A stretch of DNA of 41,681 nucleotides. Source: Bacteroidales bacterium (GTDB lineage: Bacteria; Bacteroidota; Bacteroidia; Bacteroidales; JAIPAH01). Shown here piece by piece: positions 1 to 6,980 of this stretch. The DNA is taken from contig JAIPAH010000010.1 of the NCBI GenBank assembly GCA_021740175.1, positions 1 through 41,681 on the forward strand. The letters run 5' to 3'. The notes below the pieces were generated by a model. It saw only the letters and a program-made list of their open reading frames with translations, ran no database searches and had not been told where the DNA came from. Numbering within the stretch: the stretch's first letter is position 1; the number at the start of each line of letters is the position of its first letter. The translations under genes and the position numbers were made by a program.

Positions 1-287
1 CGTTTCAAAAATGCCTGGCCTTTTTCCTTGGCCGGGGCCGTGATATAAACCATAAAGTATTCGTCGCCTTTCGACCAGTTTTTCATTTCAATGGTGCGTG
101 TCCAGTTGGGGCGGACTATGGTCATCCGCATCGTGCCCTTACTGGATTTGCCTCTCATCTTTTGGTCGGCTTTGTCGACGATTTCATTTACGTTGATATT
201 GTCCTGTGCTTTTGAAGACTGATTAATGCCAATCAGGCACAAAGTGCTCAGTGCAATAGCCATAAAGGAATAGCTTACTTTTTTCAT
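1..287 (-). CDS. Outer-membrane lipoprotein-sorting protein, LolA-like (partial, N-terminal 95 residues)
   Basis: The minus strand encodes an open frame from an ATG at 285-287 that runs off the left edge of the window. It begins with a typical Sec signal peptide (Lys-Lys, hydrophobic stretch, cleavage near SKAQD), then a short helix with KADQKMRGKSS and beta strands containing TMRMTIVRPNWTR and the phrase APAKEKGQAFLK. That order is characteristic of the periplasmic LolA-like 'outer membrane lipoprotein-sorting protein' family, often encoded beside MMPL/ABC exporters. The start lies 9 nt downstream of the TetR stop codon in the same direction, so the two are probably one transcript. The C-terminal part is not in the window. 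The family assignment rests on the N-terminal third only. Confidence 0.75.
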   Translation of the reverse strand, partial: MKKVSYSFMAIALSTLCLIGINQSSKAQDNINVNEIVDKADQKMRGKSSKGTMRMTIVRPNWTRTIEMKNWSKGDEYFMVYITAPAKEKGQAFLK

Positions 288-296
288 TGGATACTT

Positions 297-884
297 TTAT
301 TTATTGGTTCCACAAATCTGTTTTACTACTAAATTTTCTATTTCATCAAGGGGAAAATTATTGGGGTCAACAACATAGTTCAAAGAGATACCGTCAAGGA
401 TAGCTCCCAGGTATCTTGTCCAGACTTCAGGGTTTTGATACCCTTCTCGTTTGAAAAACTCATTGGTGCGTTCGAGCATGGGCTGAACAATATCCATAAA
501 TTTTTCTTCGACCAACTTCATCACGTTGGGTTGAAAAGCCAGCATGAAATAAAGTTTCCAAAACTCAGGATTTTCTTTGAGCAGCTTGAAAGTCTGCCGG
601 ATGAAGTATTCCATTTCGTGTTTTTCAAGCACTCCGTCTTTATTGGTATCGAAGAACGACATCATGATGTCGACCTGCTCGAAAATGATAGCTGTTAGTA
701 GGGCCTCCTTGCTGTCGAAATAATTGTAAAGAAGACCTTTAGAAATCCCTGCTCTTTTAGCTATTTTACTGATGGAACTCTTGTCAAACCCTTCCAGAGC
801 GAATAATTCCAGGGCCTTATCCTTTATCAGCTTTCGCTTCTCTTCCCTGATTTCCTGATATTGTTTTTCAGTTCTCGGACTCAT
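297..884 (-). CDS. TetR/AcrR-family transcriptional regulator
   Basis: This 195-residue protein has the TetR length and layout. A helix-turn-helix lies in residues about 14-60, with the signature GISKGLLYNYFDSKEALL, followed by an all-helical ligand-binding half. It is the first gene of a minus-strand unit and is followed 9 nt later by the LolA-like gene, which suggests it controls that unit and any exporter beyond the window edge, as is common for Bacteroidota TetR-lipoprotein-sorting-exporter groups. An imperfect palindrome 15 nt upstream of its start (899-912) is a candidate autoregulatory operator. The ligand cannot be told from sequence. Confidence 0.88.
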   Translation of the reverse strand: MSPRTEKQYQEIREEKRKLIKDKALELFALEGFDKSSISKIAKRAGISKGLLYNYFDSKEALLTAIIFEQVDIMMSFFDTNKDGVLEKHEMEYFIRQTFKLLKENPEFWKLYFMLAFQPNVMKLVEEKFMDIVQPMLERTNEFFKREGYQNPEVWTRYLGAILDGISLNYVVDPNNFPLDEIENLVVKQICGTNK

Positions 885-898
885 TTTTACTTTTTGGT

Positions 899-912
899 TG
901 AACGGTTGGTCA
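899..912. promoter_or_regulatory. Candidate TetR operator
   Basis: TGAACGGTTGGTCA is an imperfect inverted repeat (outer TGA/TCA perfect, one inner mismatch, wobble centre) placed 15 nt upstream of the tetR start codon. Position and TGA(N8)TCA form fit autoregulation by a TetR protein. This is inferred from position and symmetry only. Confidence 0.35.
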
Positions 913-1228
913 AAAATAGATCAATTTGAAACACAACGCAAGGGGTAATGGAAAATTTTTTGTGTTAAGTTTTTCTAATGGGAGGTAAAACGCTTTAAAT
1001 CAGTAAGGTATTAGTTAGAGATTACGCTGATTTTGACTGATTTCGCGGATAGGTAATTCAATTTAATGATAGATGTGGTTTTTCTAAGAAGAACTCTAGT
1101 AAAATTATGAATTTTTGGATTGAAGTACTAAATTTTACTTTAAATTTTGGATTTAAAGTAAAAAATTATATAAAATAATTGTTTTTAAAACCTTTATGTT
1201 ATATTTTTGAAGGAAATTATAGGATTAA
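913..1228. other. A/T-rich intergenic region between tetR and the ATPase gene
   Basis: About 315 bases without a gene, very A/T-rich towards the right end. It must hold the divergent promoters of tetR (leftward) and of the ATPase (rightward). No convincing -33/-7 Bacteroidota promoter pair, repeat or RNA could be singled out. Confidence 0.5.
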
Positions 1229-2371
1229 ATGGTAAAGAGAACCTTAGATAATATCATTTGTAGTCATTTGATCTATAAAAAGATCATTTTACTATTTGGC
1301 GCACGCCAGGTTGGTAAAACAACGCTCTTGGAATCATTATCGTGCTTGCCTGACAGTGAAACACTCATATTAAATGGAGATGAGACCAATGTGAAAGATA
1401 TGTTGACCAATCCTTCCTCATTTCGCCTTAAACATGCTTTTGCTGGTTATAAGTTCATTATCATAGATGAAGCTCAGGGTATACCTGAAATAGGTCGGGT
1501 ATTAAAAATCATTTATGACAAGATTAAAGACGTGCAAGTTATTGCCTCCGGTTCCTCTTCATTTGAGCTGGCAAATCGAGCAAATGAACCCCTTACTGGT
1601 AGAAAACTCGAGTTTATGTTATTTCCGTTTACCTTTCAGGAGATGGTGGCTCATCATAGTTTTTTGAAAGAGGTCGATTTATTGGATATTCGGTTGATTT
1701 ATGGGTACTATCCGGAAGTTGTAAACAACCCGGCAACGGAAACAAAAATATTAAAGCTTATTGCCGGGAGTTATCTATATAAGGACATACTCAGACTTGA
1801 GAATATTCACAGAAGTACACTGCTTGAGAAAATTCTGAAAGCATTGGCATTGCAAATTGGTAGTGAAGTTTCCTATAACGAAATTGCTAAATTATGTGGT
1901 ACTAATCCAAAGACGGTAGAAAAATATATTGATATTCTTGAAAAAGCTTACATTATTTTCAAGCTTCCTGCATTGAGTCGAAATATCAGAAACGAAATAA
2001 AAAAGGGCAAAAAGATATACTTTTGGGATAATGGCATTCGTAATGCTGTCATCGATAGCCTTTCGGAGGTGGTGTCTCTCCGTATTGATACAGGGATGCT
2101 TTGGGAGAACTTTATTATAAGCGAAAGAATGAAGCTTCATTACTATAACCAAACCGGAGTGAAATGCTATTTTTGGAGAACTCACCTACAGCAGGAAATT
2201 GATTTTGTAGAAGAATATAGCGAAGGCTACAGTATTTATGAATTCAAATGGAATAAAAATGCTAAAGTGCGATTTTCTAAAGCATTTCTTAACACGTATA
2301 AAGTTTTGAATTCAGACGTTATTACTCCCGGTAATCTGGAAGTTTTTCTTTTAGAATCTCCTTTCAATTAA
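1229..2371 (+). CDS. AAA-family ATPase with DUF4143-type C-terminus
   Basis: A 380-residue P-loop protein of the widespread AAA_14/DUF4143 type. Walker A is GARQVGKTT at residues 24-32; Walker B is FIIIDEAQ near residues 77-84, followed by the sensor-like ASGSSSFEL. A winged-helix region (YNEIAKLCGTNPKTVEKYIDIL) follows. The C-terminal domain has LWENFIISERMK and EIDFVEE...YEFKWN, the spacing of a PD-(D/E)XK-like fold. The length is normal for the family, and the cellular role of these proteins is not established. It is monocistronic: about 340 nt from tetR and about 200 nt from crtI, with lower G+C than its neighbours. Such genes scatter through Bacteroidota genomes and are frequently horizontally acquired. 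Confidence 0.85.
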   Translation: MVKRTLDNIICSHLIYKKIILLFGARQVGKTTLLESLSCLPDSETLILNGDETNVKDMLTNPSSFRLKHAFAGYKFIIIDEAQGIPEIGRVLKIIYDKIKDVQVIASGSSSFELANRANEPLTGRKLEFMLFPFTFQEMVAHHSFLKEVDLLDIRLIYGYYPEVVNNPATETKILKLIAGSYLYKDILRLENIHRSTLLEKILKALALQIGSEVSYNEIAKLCGTNPKTVEKYIDILEKAYIIFKLPALSRNIRNEIKKGKKIYFWDNGIRNAVIDSLSEVVSLRIDTGMLWENFIISERMKLHYYNQTGVKCYFWRTHLQQEIDFVEEYSEGYSIYEFKWNKNAKVRFSKAFLNTYKVLNSDVITPGNLEVFLLESPFN

Positions 2372-2417
2372 TGAATTACATAATAGTTACTTCTAATATT
2401 TTTTGATTTTACCGGCA

Positions 2418-2433
2418 GAAGGAATATTCCTTC
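2418..2433. promoter_or_regulatory. Perfect 16-bp palindrome upstream of the carotenoid operon
   Basis: GAAGGAATATTCCTTC is a perfect dyad located 46 nt after the ATPase stop and 141 nt before crtI. There is no T-tract after it, so it is not a standard Rho-independent terminator. An operator for the crt operon or a weak transcript-end hairpin are both possible. No regulator for crt is encoded next to it. Confidence 0.35.
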
Positions 2434-2574
2434 AACAAGATAAATAAATAAACAAGAAAATGCAGAATCATGATTTATTGAGGTTTTAAAAATCTTAACT
2501 TCATGAATATTTTCATCAAACTTTTTTTATATCAGTCTGTTTAAAATTGTGTCTGATTACTTATACAAAACTCA

Positions 2575-4053
2575 ATGCAAAAGAAAAAAGTAAAAATAAT
2601 TGGGGCGGGTTTTGCTGGTTTGTCGGCGGCAAGTTCTCTCGTGTCAAAAGGTTTCGATGTTGAGGTTTTTGAGAAAAATTTTAAACCCGGTGGGCGGGCT
2701 TCTCAACTCGAAGACCAGGGATATCTTTTCGATAAAGGCCCCAGTTGGTATTGGCTACCTGATGTGTACGAGGATTTTTTCGGAAAATTCGGCAAACGCC
2801 CCGAAGATTATTATACACTCCAGCGAATGGACCCTTCATACAGGGTCTATTTCTCACAAGCAGACATTGTCGATGTGCCTGCTTCCCAGAGGGAGCTTTT
2901 TGAGTTGTTTGAGTCCATAGAACCCGGCAGCGCCGCTAAGCTGAAAAAATTTCTGGAGGAAGCTGCCTACAAGTATGAGGTAGGGATGAAGGAGTTTGTA
3001 TTCAAACCCTCACTTTCCATCACCGAATTTTTTGATATGCGGATTCTGAAATCAATTTTTCGGATGGGGATGTTTCAAACCGTTCATTCTTATATCAAAA
3101 AGCGTTTCACCGATCCGCGACTCCGGCAAATCCTTGAATTCCCGATTCTTTTTCTCGGAGCCACACCCAAAACCACTCCTTCGCTCTACACTTTGATGAA
3201 CCATGCCGACCTTACGCTTGGAACCTGGTACCCCGACGGAGGGTTTTATTCGGTGGTGAAAGGCATGGAAACCATGGCCAGAGACTTAGGCGTGAAATTT
3301 CATTACAATTCCCCTGTTGAAGAGGTTTTGATAAAAAATGGTAAAGCAAACGGTATTAAAGTCGGAGGAGAAAAACTGGAGGCCGACGTGGTAGTAGGCA
3401 GCGCCGATTATCATCATGTGGAACAGCATCTTTTACCCCCCGAATCCCGGCAATACAGCAAAAAGTATTGGAACTCCAGAAAGATGGCTCCTTCGGCATT
3501 GCTGTTTTACCTTGGGTTTGACAAGAAAATTAATAACCTGCTGCATCACAACCTGTTGTTTGATGAGGATTTTGAGATGCATGCTTCCGAAATTTATGAG
3601 AATCCGCGGTGGCCTGAAAAACCACTGCTTTATGTTTCAGCCACATCAAAAACCGATAGCAATGTGGCCCCCGAAGGCCATGAAAATATTGTGGTTCTGA
3701 TACCGGTAGCGCCCGGCATGAAAAGCGGTAAAGAGGTCAGGGAAAAATACCTCGACATTGTACTGGATCGTATGGAGGCGCTGACCGGTGATGAGCTAAG
3801 AAATCACCTGGTATACAAGCGCACATATGCGCAGGAGGACTTTATTAAAGAATACAATTCCTTTAAAGGGAATGCTTACGGGCTCTCTAATGTGTTAACG
3901 CAAACAGCTATATTAAAACCATCGCTGGTGAGTCAAAAAGTCCCGAATTTGTTTTATACGGGACAAATGACCACTCCCGGACCGGGTGTCCCGCCGGTGA
4001 TTATCTCAGGACAAGTTGTAGCTAATGAAATTAAAAAAAGATTCAGAGTATGA
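2575..4053 (+). CDS. crtI: Phytoene desaturase (CrtI type)
   Basis: A 492-residue FAD-dependent carotenoid desaturase that would convert 15-cis-phytoene to lycopene at the inner membrane. The N-terminal dinucleotide-binding fold is clear: IIGAGFAGLSAAS at residues 8-20, then the acidic end VEVFEKN and the PGGRA motif. The C-terminus carries the CrtI signature NLFYTGQMTTPGPGVPPV with GQVVANEI. The length matches bacterial CrtI. It is first of five same-strand genes for carotenoid synthesis, and its stop overlaps the crtB start by 4 nt (ATGA), implying translational coupling. The start ATG is preceded by A/T-rich sequence without a strong Shine-Dalgarno site, as usual in Bacteroidota. The number of desaturation steps cannot be read from sequence, but the cyclase gene downstream implies lycopene. 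Confidence 0.95.
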   Translation: MQKKKVKIIGAGFAGLSAASSLVSKGFDVEVFEKNFKPGGRASQLEDQGYLFDKGPSWYWLPDVYEDFFGKFGKRPEDYYTLQRMDPSYRVYFSQADIVDVPASQRELFELFESIEPGSAAKLKKFLEEAAYKYEVGMKEFVFKPSLSITEFFDMRILKSIFRMGMFQTVHSYIKKRFTDPRLRQILEFPILFLGATPKTTPSLYTLMNHADLTLGTWYPDGGFYSVVKGMETMARDLGVKFHYNSPVEEVLIKNGKANGIKVGGEKLEADVVVGSADYHHVEQHLLPPESRQYSKKYWNSRKMAPSALLFYLGFDKKINNLLHHNLLFDEDFEMHASEIYENPRWPEKPLLYVSATSKTDSNVAPEGHENIVVLIPVAPGMKSGKEVREKYLDIVLDRMEALTGDELRNHLVYKRTYAQEDFIKEYNSFKGNAYGLSNVLTQTAILKPSLVSQKVPNLFYTGQMTTPGPGVPPVIISGQVVANEIKKRFRV

Positions 4054-4886
4054 AAGAGTTTTATGACAAGGTAACTATCAAAACGAGTAAGCTGACGACC
4101 AACGCTTACTCTACTTCTTTTTCCCTTGGGATAAAAGTGTTTCAAAAGAAGTTCCGTGATCCGATTTATGCGATTTATGGATTTGTAAGATATGCCGATG
4201 AAATCGTGGATACGTTTCATGATTATGATAAAGCGAAGTTGCTGGAGCGTTTCCGGGAGGATACCTACCAGGCTATTGATGAAGGTATCAGCCTGAATCC
4301 GATTTTGAATAGCTTCCAGAAAGCGGTCAACGAATACAATATTGACCTGGAAAATATAGAAACTTTTCTTCAAAGCATGGAAATGGATTTGAATAAGAGT
4401 AATTACGACCGTGGGGGGTATAAAAAATATATACTCGGTTCGGCGGAAGTTGTTGGCCTGATGTGTCTCCGGGTCTTTATGGAAAATGATGAAAAACGTT
4501 ATCAGGAATTACAACCTTATGCGATGAGCCTGGGCAGCGCCTTTCAAAAGATTAACTTTTTGAGAGATTTGCATAACGATGTGAATGAATTAGGTCGCAC
4601 TTATTTTCCGGAACTTAGTAACGGGCGATTCGATTTGGAAGCCAAGCAAAAAATCGAGTCGGACATCGAAAAGGATTTTCGTCACGGATTTGAAGGGATA
4701 AAACGGTTACCCCGTAGCGTGCGACTCGGTGTGTGGCTAGCCTACGTGTACTTCTATGCGCTTTTCAACAAAATCAGGAATACCAAGCCGGAAATCATTA
4801 TGGAGCAACGCGTAAGAATACCAAATCACAAAAAATACCGTTTGCTTTTAACTACTTATCTCCGTCATAATCTCAATATTCTTTGA
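4050..4886 (+). CDS. crtB: Phytoene synthase
   Basis: A 278-residue squalene/phytoene synthase that would condense two geranylgeranyl-PP into phytoene. The two aspartate-rich motifs are visible: YADEIVDTF (about residues 48-56) and LRDLHNDVNELGRTYFP (about residues 171-187). Both bind the Mg-diphosphate. The protein is all-helical and of normal length. The start overlaps the crtI stop by 4 nt. After its stop come about 230 nt containing a MITE-like repeat before idi, so the downstream genes may depend on read-through or a separate promoter. The supplier of GGPP (CrtE) is not in the window. Confidence 0.95.
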   Translation: MKEFYDKVTIKTSKLTTNAYSTSFSLGIKVFQKKFRDPIYAIYGFVRYADEIVDTFHDYDKAKLLERFREDTYQAIDEGISLNPILNSFQKAVNEYNIDLENIETFLQSMEMDLNKSNYDRGGYKKYILGSAEVVGLMCLRVFMENDEKRYQELQPYAMSLGSAFQKINFLRDLHNDVNELGRTYFPELSNGRFDLEAKQKIESDIEKDFRHGFEGIKRLPRSVRLGVWLAYVYFYALFNKIRNTKPEIIMEQRVRIPNHKKYRLLLTTYLRHNLNIL

Positions 4887-4967
4887 TATTTTTGAGCGGA
4901 TGTATCAAACAAAAAAATTGGTTATCAGGTTTAAGATGTAATTTGATGCATTTCAATAATGAGTCGA

Positions 4968-5082
4968 GTTTAAAAAGCCTTATGACCCCTAAATCCCCTA
5001 AAGGGGACTTTTTCAAACTGCTGATTTATAGCAGTTTAGGGGTAAAAATGATAAAAATCAGCAGTTTGAAGGCTTTTTAGAC
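4968..5082. repeat. MITE-like palindromic element, copy 1
   Basis: A 115-nt element with terminal inverted repeats (GTTTAAAAAGCCTT at the left, AAGGCTTTTTAGAC at the right) and inner complementary arms TTCAAACTGCTGATTTAT/ATAAAAATCAGCAGTTTGAA. It can fold into one long hairpin and recurs at 6851-6980 and 36774-36905. It is flanked by near-perfect direct repeats (GCATTTCAATAATG at 4948-4961, GCATTCAATAATG at 5084-5096), which resemble a target-site duplication. It lacks the extra inner palindrome present in the other two copies. It has no coding capacity, so any mobility would need a transposase elsewhere. It splits the crt operon between crtB and idi and may attenuate transcription. Confidence 0.75.
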
Positions 5083-5119
5083 CGCATTCAATAATGCATC
5101 ACAAAACAAAATTAAGGAT

Positions 5120-5653
5120 ATGAATGATGCAAATGAAAAAGTGGTTTTAGTGGATGAAAATGATAATGAGGTCGGCACCATGGACAAGCTGACAGCTCAT
5201 CATCAGGGTGTGCTTCATCGCGCCCTTTCAGTGTTTGTTTTTAATCCTGAAGGAAAGCTGATTATTCAGCGGCGGGCACTCCATAAATACCACTCACCCG
5301 GCAAATGGGCCAATACGTGCTGCAGTCATCCGCGAATTGACGAAGATGTGGAGAATGCCGCCCACAGGAGACTTATGGAGGAGATGGGTTTTGACACGCG
5401 TTTGAATAAGGTGTTCTCTTTTATCTACAAGGCTGATGTTGGCGAAGGGTTGATAGAACACGAACTGGACCATGTTTTGATAGGCTCCTTTGACGGAGTA
5501 CCCAAAGTTAACCCGGGCGAAGTGGATACATGGGAAGCCGTGGAAATAGATGATTTGAAGAAAGATGTCAAGGATAATCCGGATGATTATGCGGAGTGGT
5601 TTAAGATTATTTTTGAACGAGTAGATGAGTTTTATCAGTCAAAAGTAAAATGA
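5120..5653 (+). CDS. idi: Isopentenyl-diphosphate delta-isomerase, type I
   Basis: A 177-residue Nudix-fold enzyme interconverting IPP and DMAPP, the precursors for GGPP and so for carotenoids. Hallmarks are RRALHKYHSPGKWANTCCSHP (residues about 51-71, with the catalytic Cys and metal-binding His), a Nudix-like helix AHRRLMEEMGF, and the EHELDHVLIG segment carrying catalytic and metal residues. The length agrees with bacterial type I IDI. It is preceded by a purine-rich TAAGGAT 6 nt before the ATG. It sits between crtB and crtZ; crtZ begins 1 nt after its stop. Its presence in the cluster points to extra flux into the pathway. Confidence 0.95.
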   Translation: MNDANEKVVLVDENDNEVGTMDKLTAHHQGVLHRALSVFVFNPEGKLIIQRRALHKYHSPGKWANTCCSHPRIDEDVENAAHRRLMEEMGFDTRLNKVFSFIYKADVGEGLIEHELDHVLIGSFDGVPKVNPGEVDTWEAVEIDDLKKDVKDNPDDYAEWFKIIFERVDEFYQSKVK

Positions 5654-5654
5654 T

Positions 5655-6104
5655 ATGGTTGGCTTTTATATTTTGATTGCAATACTTGCTTTTCTTTTTA
5701 TGGAATTTGTAGCCTGGTTTACGCACAAATACATTATGCATGGCCCCATGTGGGGCTGGCACAAAGACCATCACATTCCTCACAACAAAACGCTGGAGAA
5801 GAACGATCGGTTTGTTTTCATCTTTGCCCTTCCGGGTGCTGTTTTAATTATACTTGGCGTGATGTACACCCTGGATTATGTTCTGGCGGCTGGTATCGGT
5901 ATAGCCCTTTATGGTCTGGCCTATTTTCTTTTTCATGATGTGTTGGTGCATCAGCGTATTAAACTATTCAAAGGAACCAAAAACAAAATTCTGAAAGCTA
6001 CGGTTACCGCCCACTTCGACCACCATAGGCCGCATTCCAATCAAAACTTCGGGTTTTTGATTGCTCCCTGGAAGTATTACAAACAAGAATTCAGTAAAAA
6101 ATAA
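5655..6104 (+). CDS. crtZ: Beta-carotene 3-hydroxylase (CrtZ, fatty-acid hydroxylase superfamily)
   Basis: A 149-residue integral membrane di-iron hydroxylase that adds 3-hydroxyl groups to beta-ionone rings (beta-carotene to zeaxanthin). The histidine clusters of the superfamily are all present: HKYIMH with HKDHHIPH (residues about 24-45), FHDVLVH (about 93-99) and HFDHHRPH (about 119-126). Hydrophobic segments lie at about residues 4-22 and 54-92. The length is typical for CrtZ. It is tightly packed after idi and 12 nt before the lycopene cyclase gene. No ketolase (CrtW) is seen, so zeaxanthin is the likely end product of this cluster. Confidence 0.92.
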   Translation: MVGFYILIAILAFLFMEFVAWFTHKYIMHGPMWGWHKDHHIPHNKTLEKNDRFVFIFALPGAVLIILGVMYTLDYVLAAGIGIALYGLAYFLFHDVLVHQRIKLFKGTKNKILKATVTAHFDHHRPHSNQNFGFLIAPWKYYKQEFSKK

Positions 6105-6116
6105 AACGTAGTAAAA

Positions 6117-6818
6117 GTGTCCACATATCTTTGGGTAAACCTTTTATCAATAAGCATTCCCTTAATCCTGAGCTTTGAGCCCAGATTTTCTTTTTACAAA
6201 AGGTGGTATGCCATTCTGCCGGCCATCGTTGCGGGAGCGACTGTTTTTATCGTGTGGGACATTCTGTTTACCGAAATGGGCGTTTGGGGGTTTAATGAGT
6301 TACACCTTTCCGGCATCCACCTCGCTAATCTCCCCCTCGAAGAATGGCTGTTTTTCATCACCATTCCCTTTGCCAGTCTTTTCACCTACGAAGTGGTGAA
6401 TTATCACCTTTCCGGGGATTTCCTGAGGCGAGTCGCTTATCCCTTGGCCTATGTGATTGCAGGAGTACTTATCATTGTTGGATTGCTGAATGCAGAACGC
6501 TGGTACACTTTCGTTACTTTCATCTTTGCCGGATTATACCTTCTGATGAATGCATTGTTACTGCGTCCGAAATTCCTCGGTCAGTTTTTCCTGGCCTACT
6601 TTATAATCCTGATTCCTTTCTTTATTGTGAATGGCGTGCTTACGGGTTCCTGGATTGAACAGGAAGTGGTTTACTACAACGATGCCGAAAATCTTGGAAT
6701 CCGACTGTTTACCATCCCCATCGAAGACTCCGTTTACGGCATGCTGTTGATTCTGATCAATGTGAACGTTTTTGAACGGGTGCTGCAGTTGACCGGAAAG
6801 CCCTGGCCGAGGTATTGA
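6117..6818 (+). CDS. crtYcd: Lycopene cyclase, fused CrtYc-CrtYd type
   Basis: A 233-residue polytopic membrane protein of the heterodimer-derived lycopene cyclase family found in actinobacteria, archaea and many Bacteroidota, not the FAD-dependent CrtY. The two internal halves each carry the family's Pro-x-Glu motif: LPLEEWLFFITIPFASLFTYE (about 75-95) and IPIEDSVYGMLLILIN (about 200-215). This shows that the CrtYc and CrtYd domains are fused in one chain. About six or seven membrane segments are visible. It would cyclise lycopene to beta-carotene for CrtZ. The frame begins with GTG at 6117, 12 nt after crtZ, with no in-frame ATG nearby. It is the last gene of the crt operon; a palindromic element follows 32 nt later. 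Confidence 0.92.
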   Translation: MSTYLWVNLLSISIPLILSFEPRFSFYKRWYAILPAIVAGATVFIVWDILFTEMGVWGFNELHLSGIHLANLPLEEWLFFITIPFASLFTYEVVNYHLSGDFLRRVAYPLAYVIAGVLIIVGLLNAERWYTFVTFIFAGLYLLMNALLLRPKFLGQFFLAYFIILIPFFIVNGVLTGSWIEQEVVYYNDAENLGIRLFTIPIEDSVYGMLLILINVNVFERVLQLTGKPWPRY

Positions 6819-6850
6819 ATCTTGTCAATGGCTTTTTAGTTATGAGCTCA

Positions 6851-6980
6851 GTCTAAAAAGCCTTATTACCCCTAAATCCCCTAAAGGGGACTTTCTCAAA
6901 CTGTTGATTTTTAGCGGTTCTCCACCTCAGGCGGATAAGGGGTAAAAACGGTAAAAATCAACAGTTTGAAGGCTTTTTAG
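6851..6980. repeat. MITE-like palindromic element, copy 2 (with nested palindrome)
   Basis: Same family as 4968-5082: left end GTCTAAAAAGCCTTA, right end AAGGCTTTTTAG, inner arms TCAAACTGTTGATTTTTA and TAAAAATCAACAGTTTGA. It contains an extra palindrome, TCCACCTCAGGCGGA at 6921-6935, that is absent from copy 1. The arm changes (CTG to TTG, CAG to CAA) are compensatory, so pairing is kept. A 14-nt copy of its right end (GGCTTTTTAGTTAT) stands just outside its left end at 6830-6843. The element lies between convergent crtYcd and the MscS gene and overlaps the MscS stop codon by 4 nt. It probably acts as a bidirectional transcript end. Confidence 0.75.

Noticed and set aside
4883-5080. 65-codon frame after crtB
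   Set aside because: Most of it is the MITE-like repeat; the product has no recognisable features and the repeat is non-coding in its other copies.
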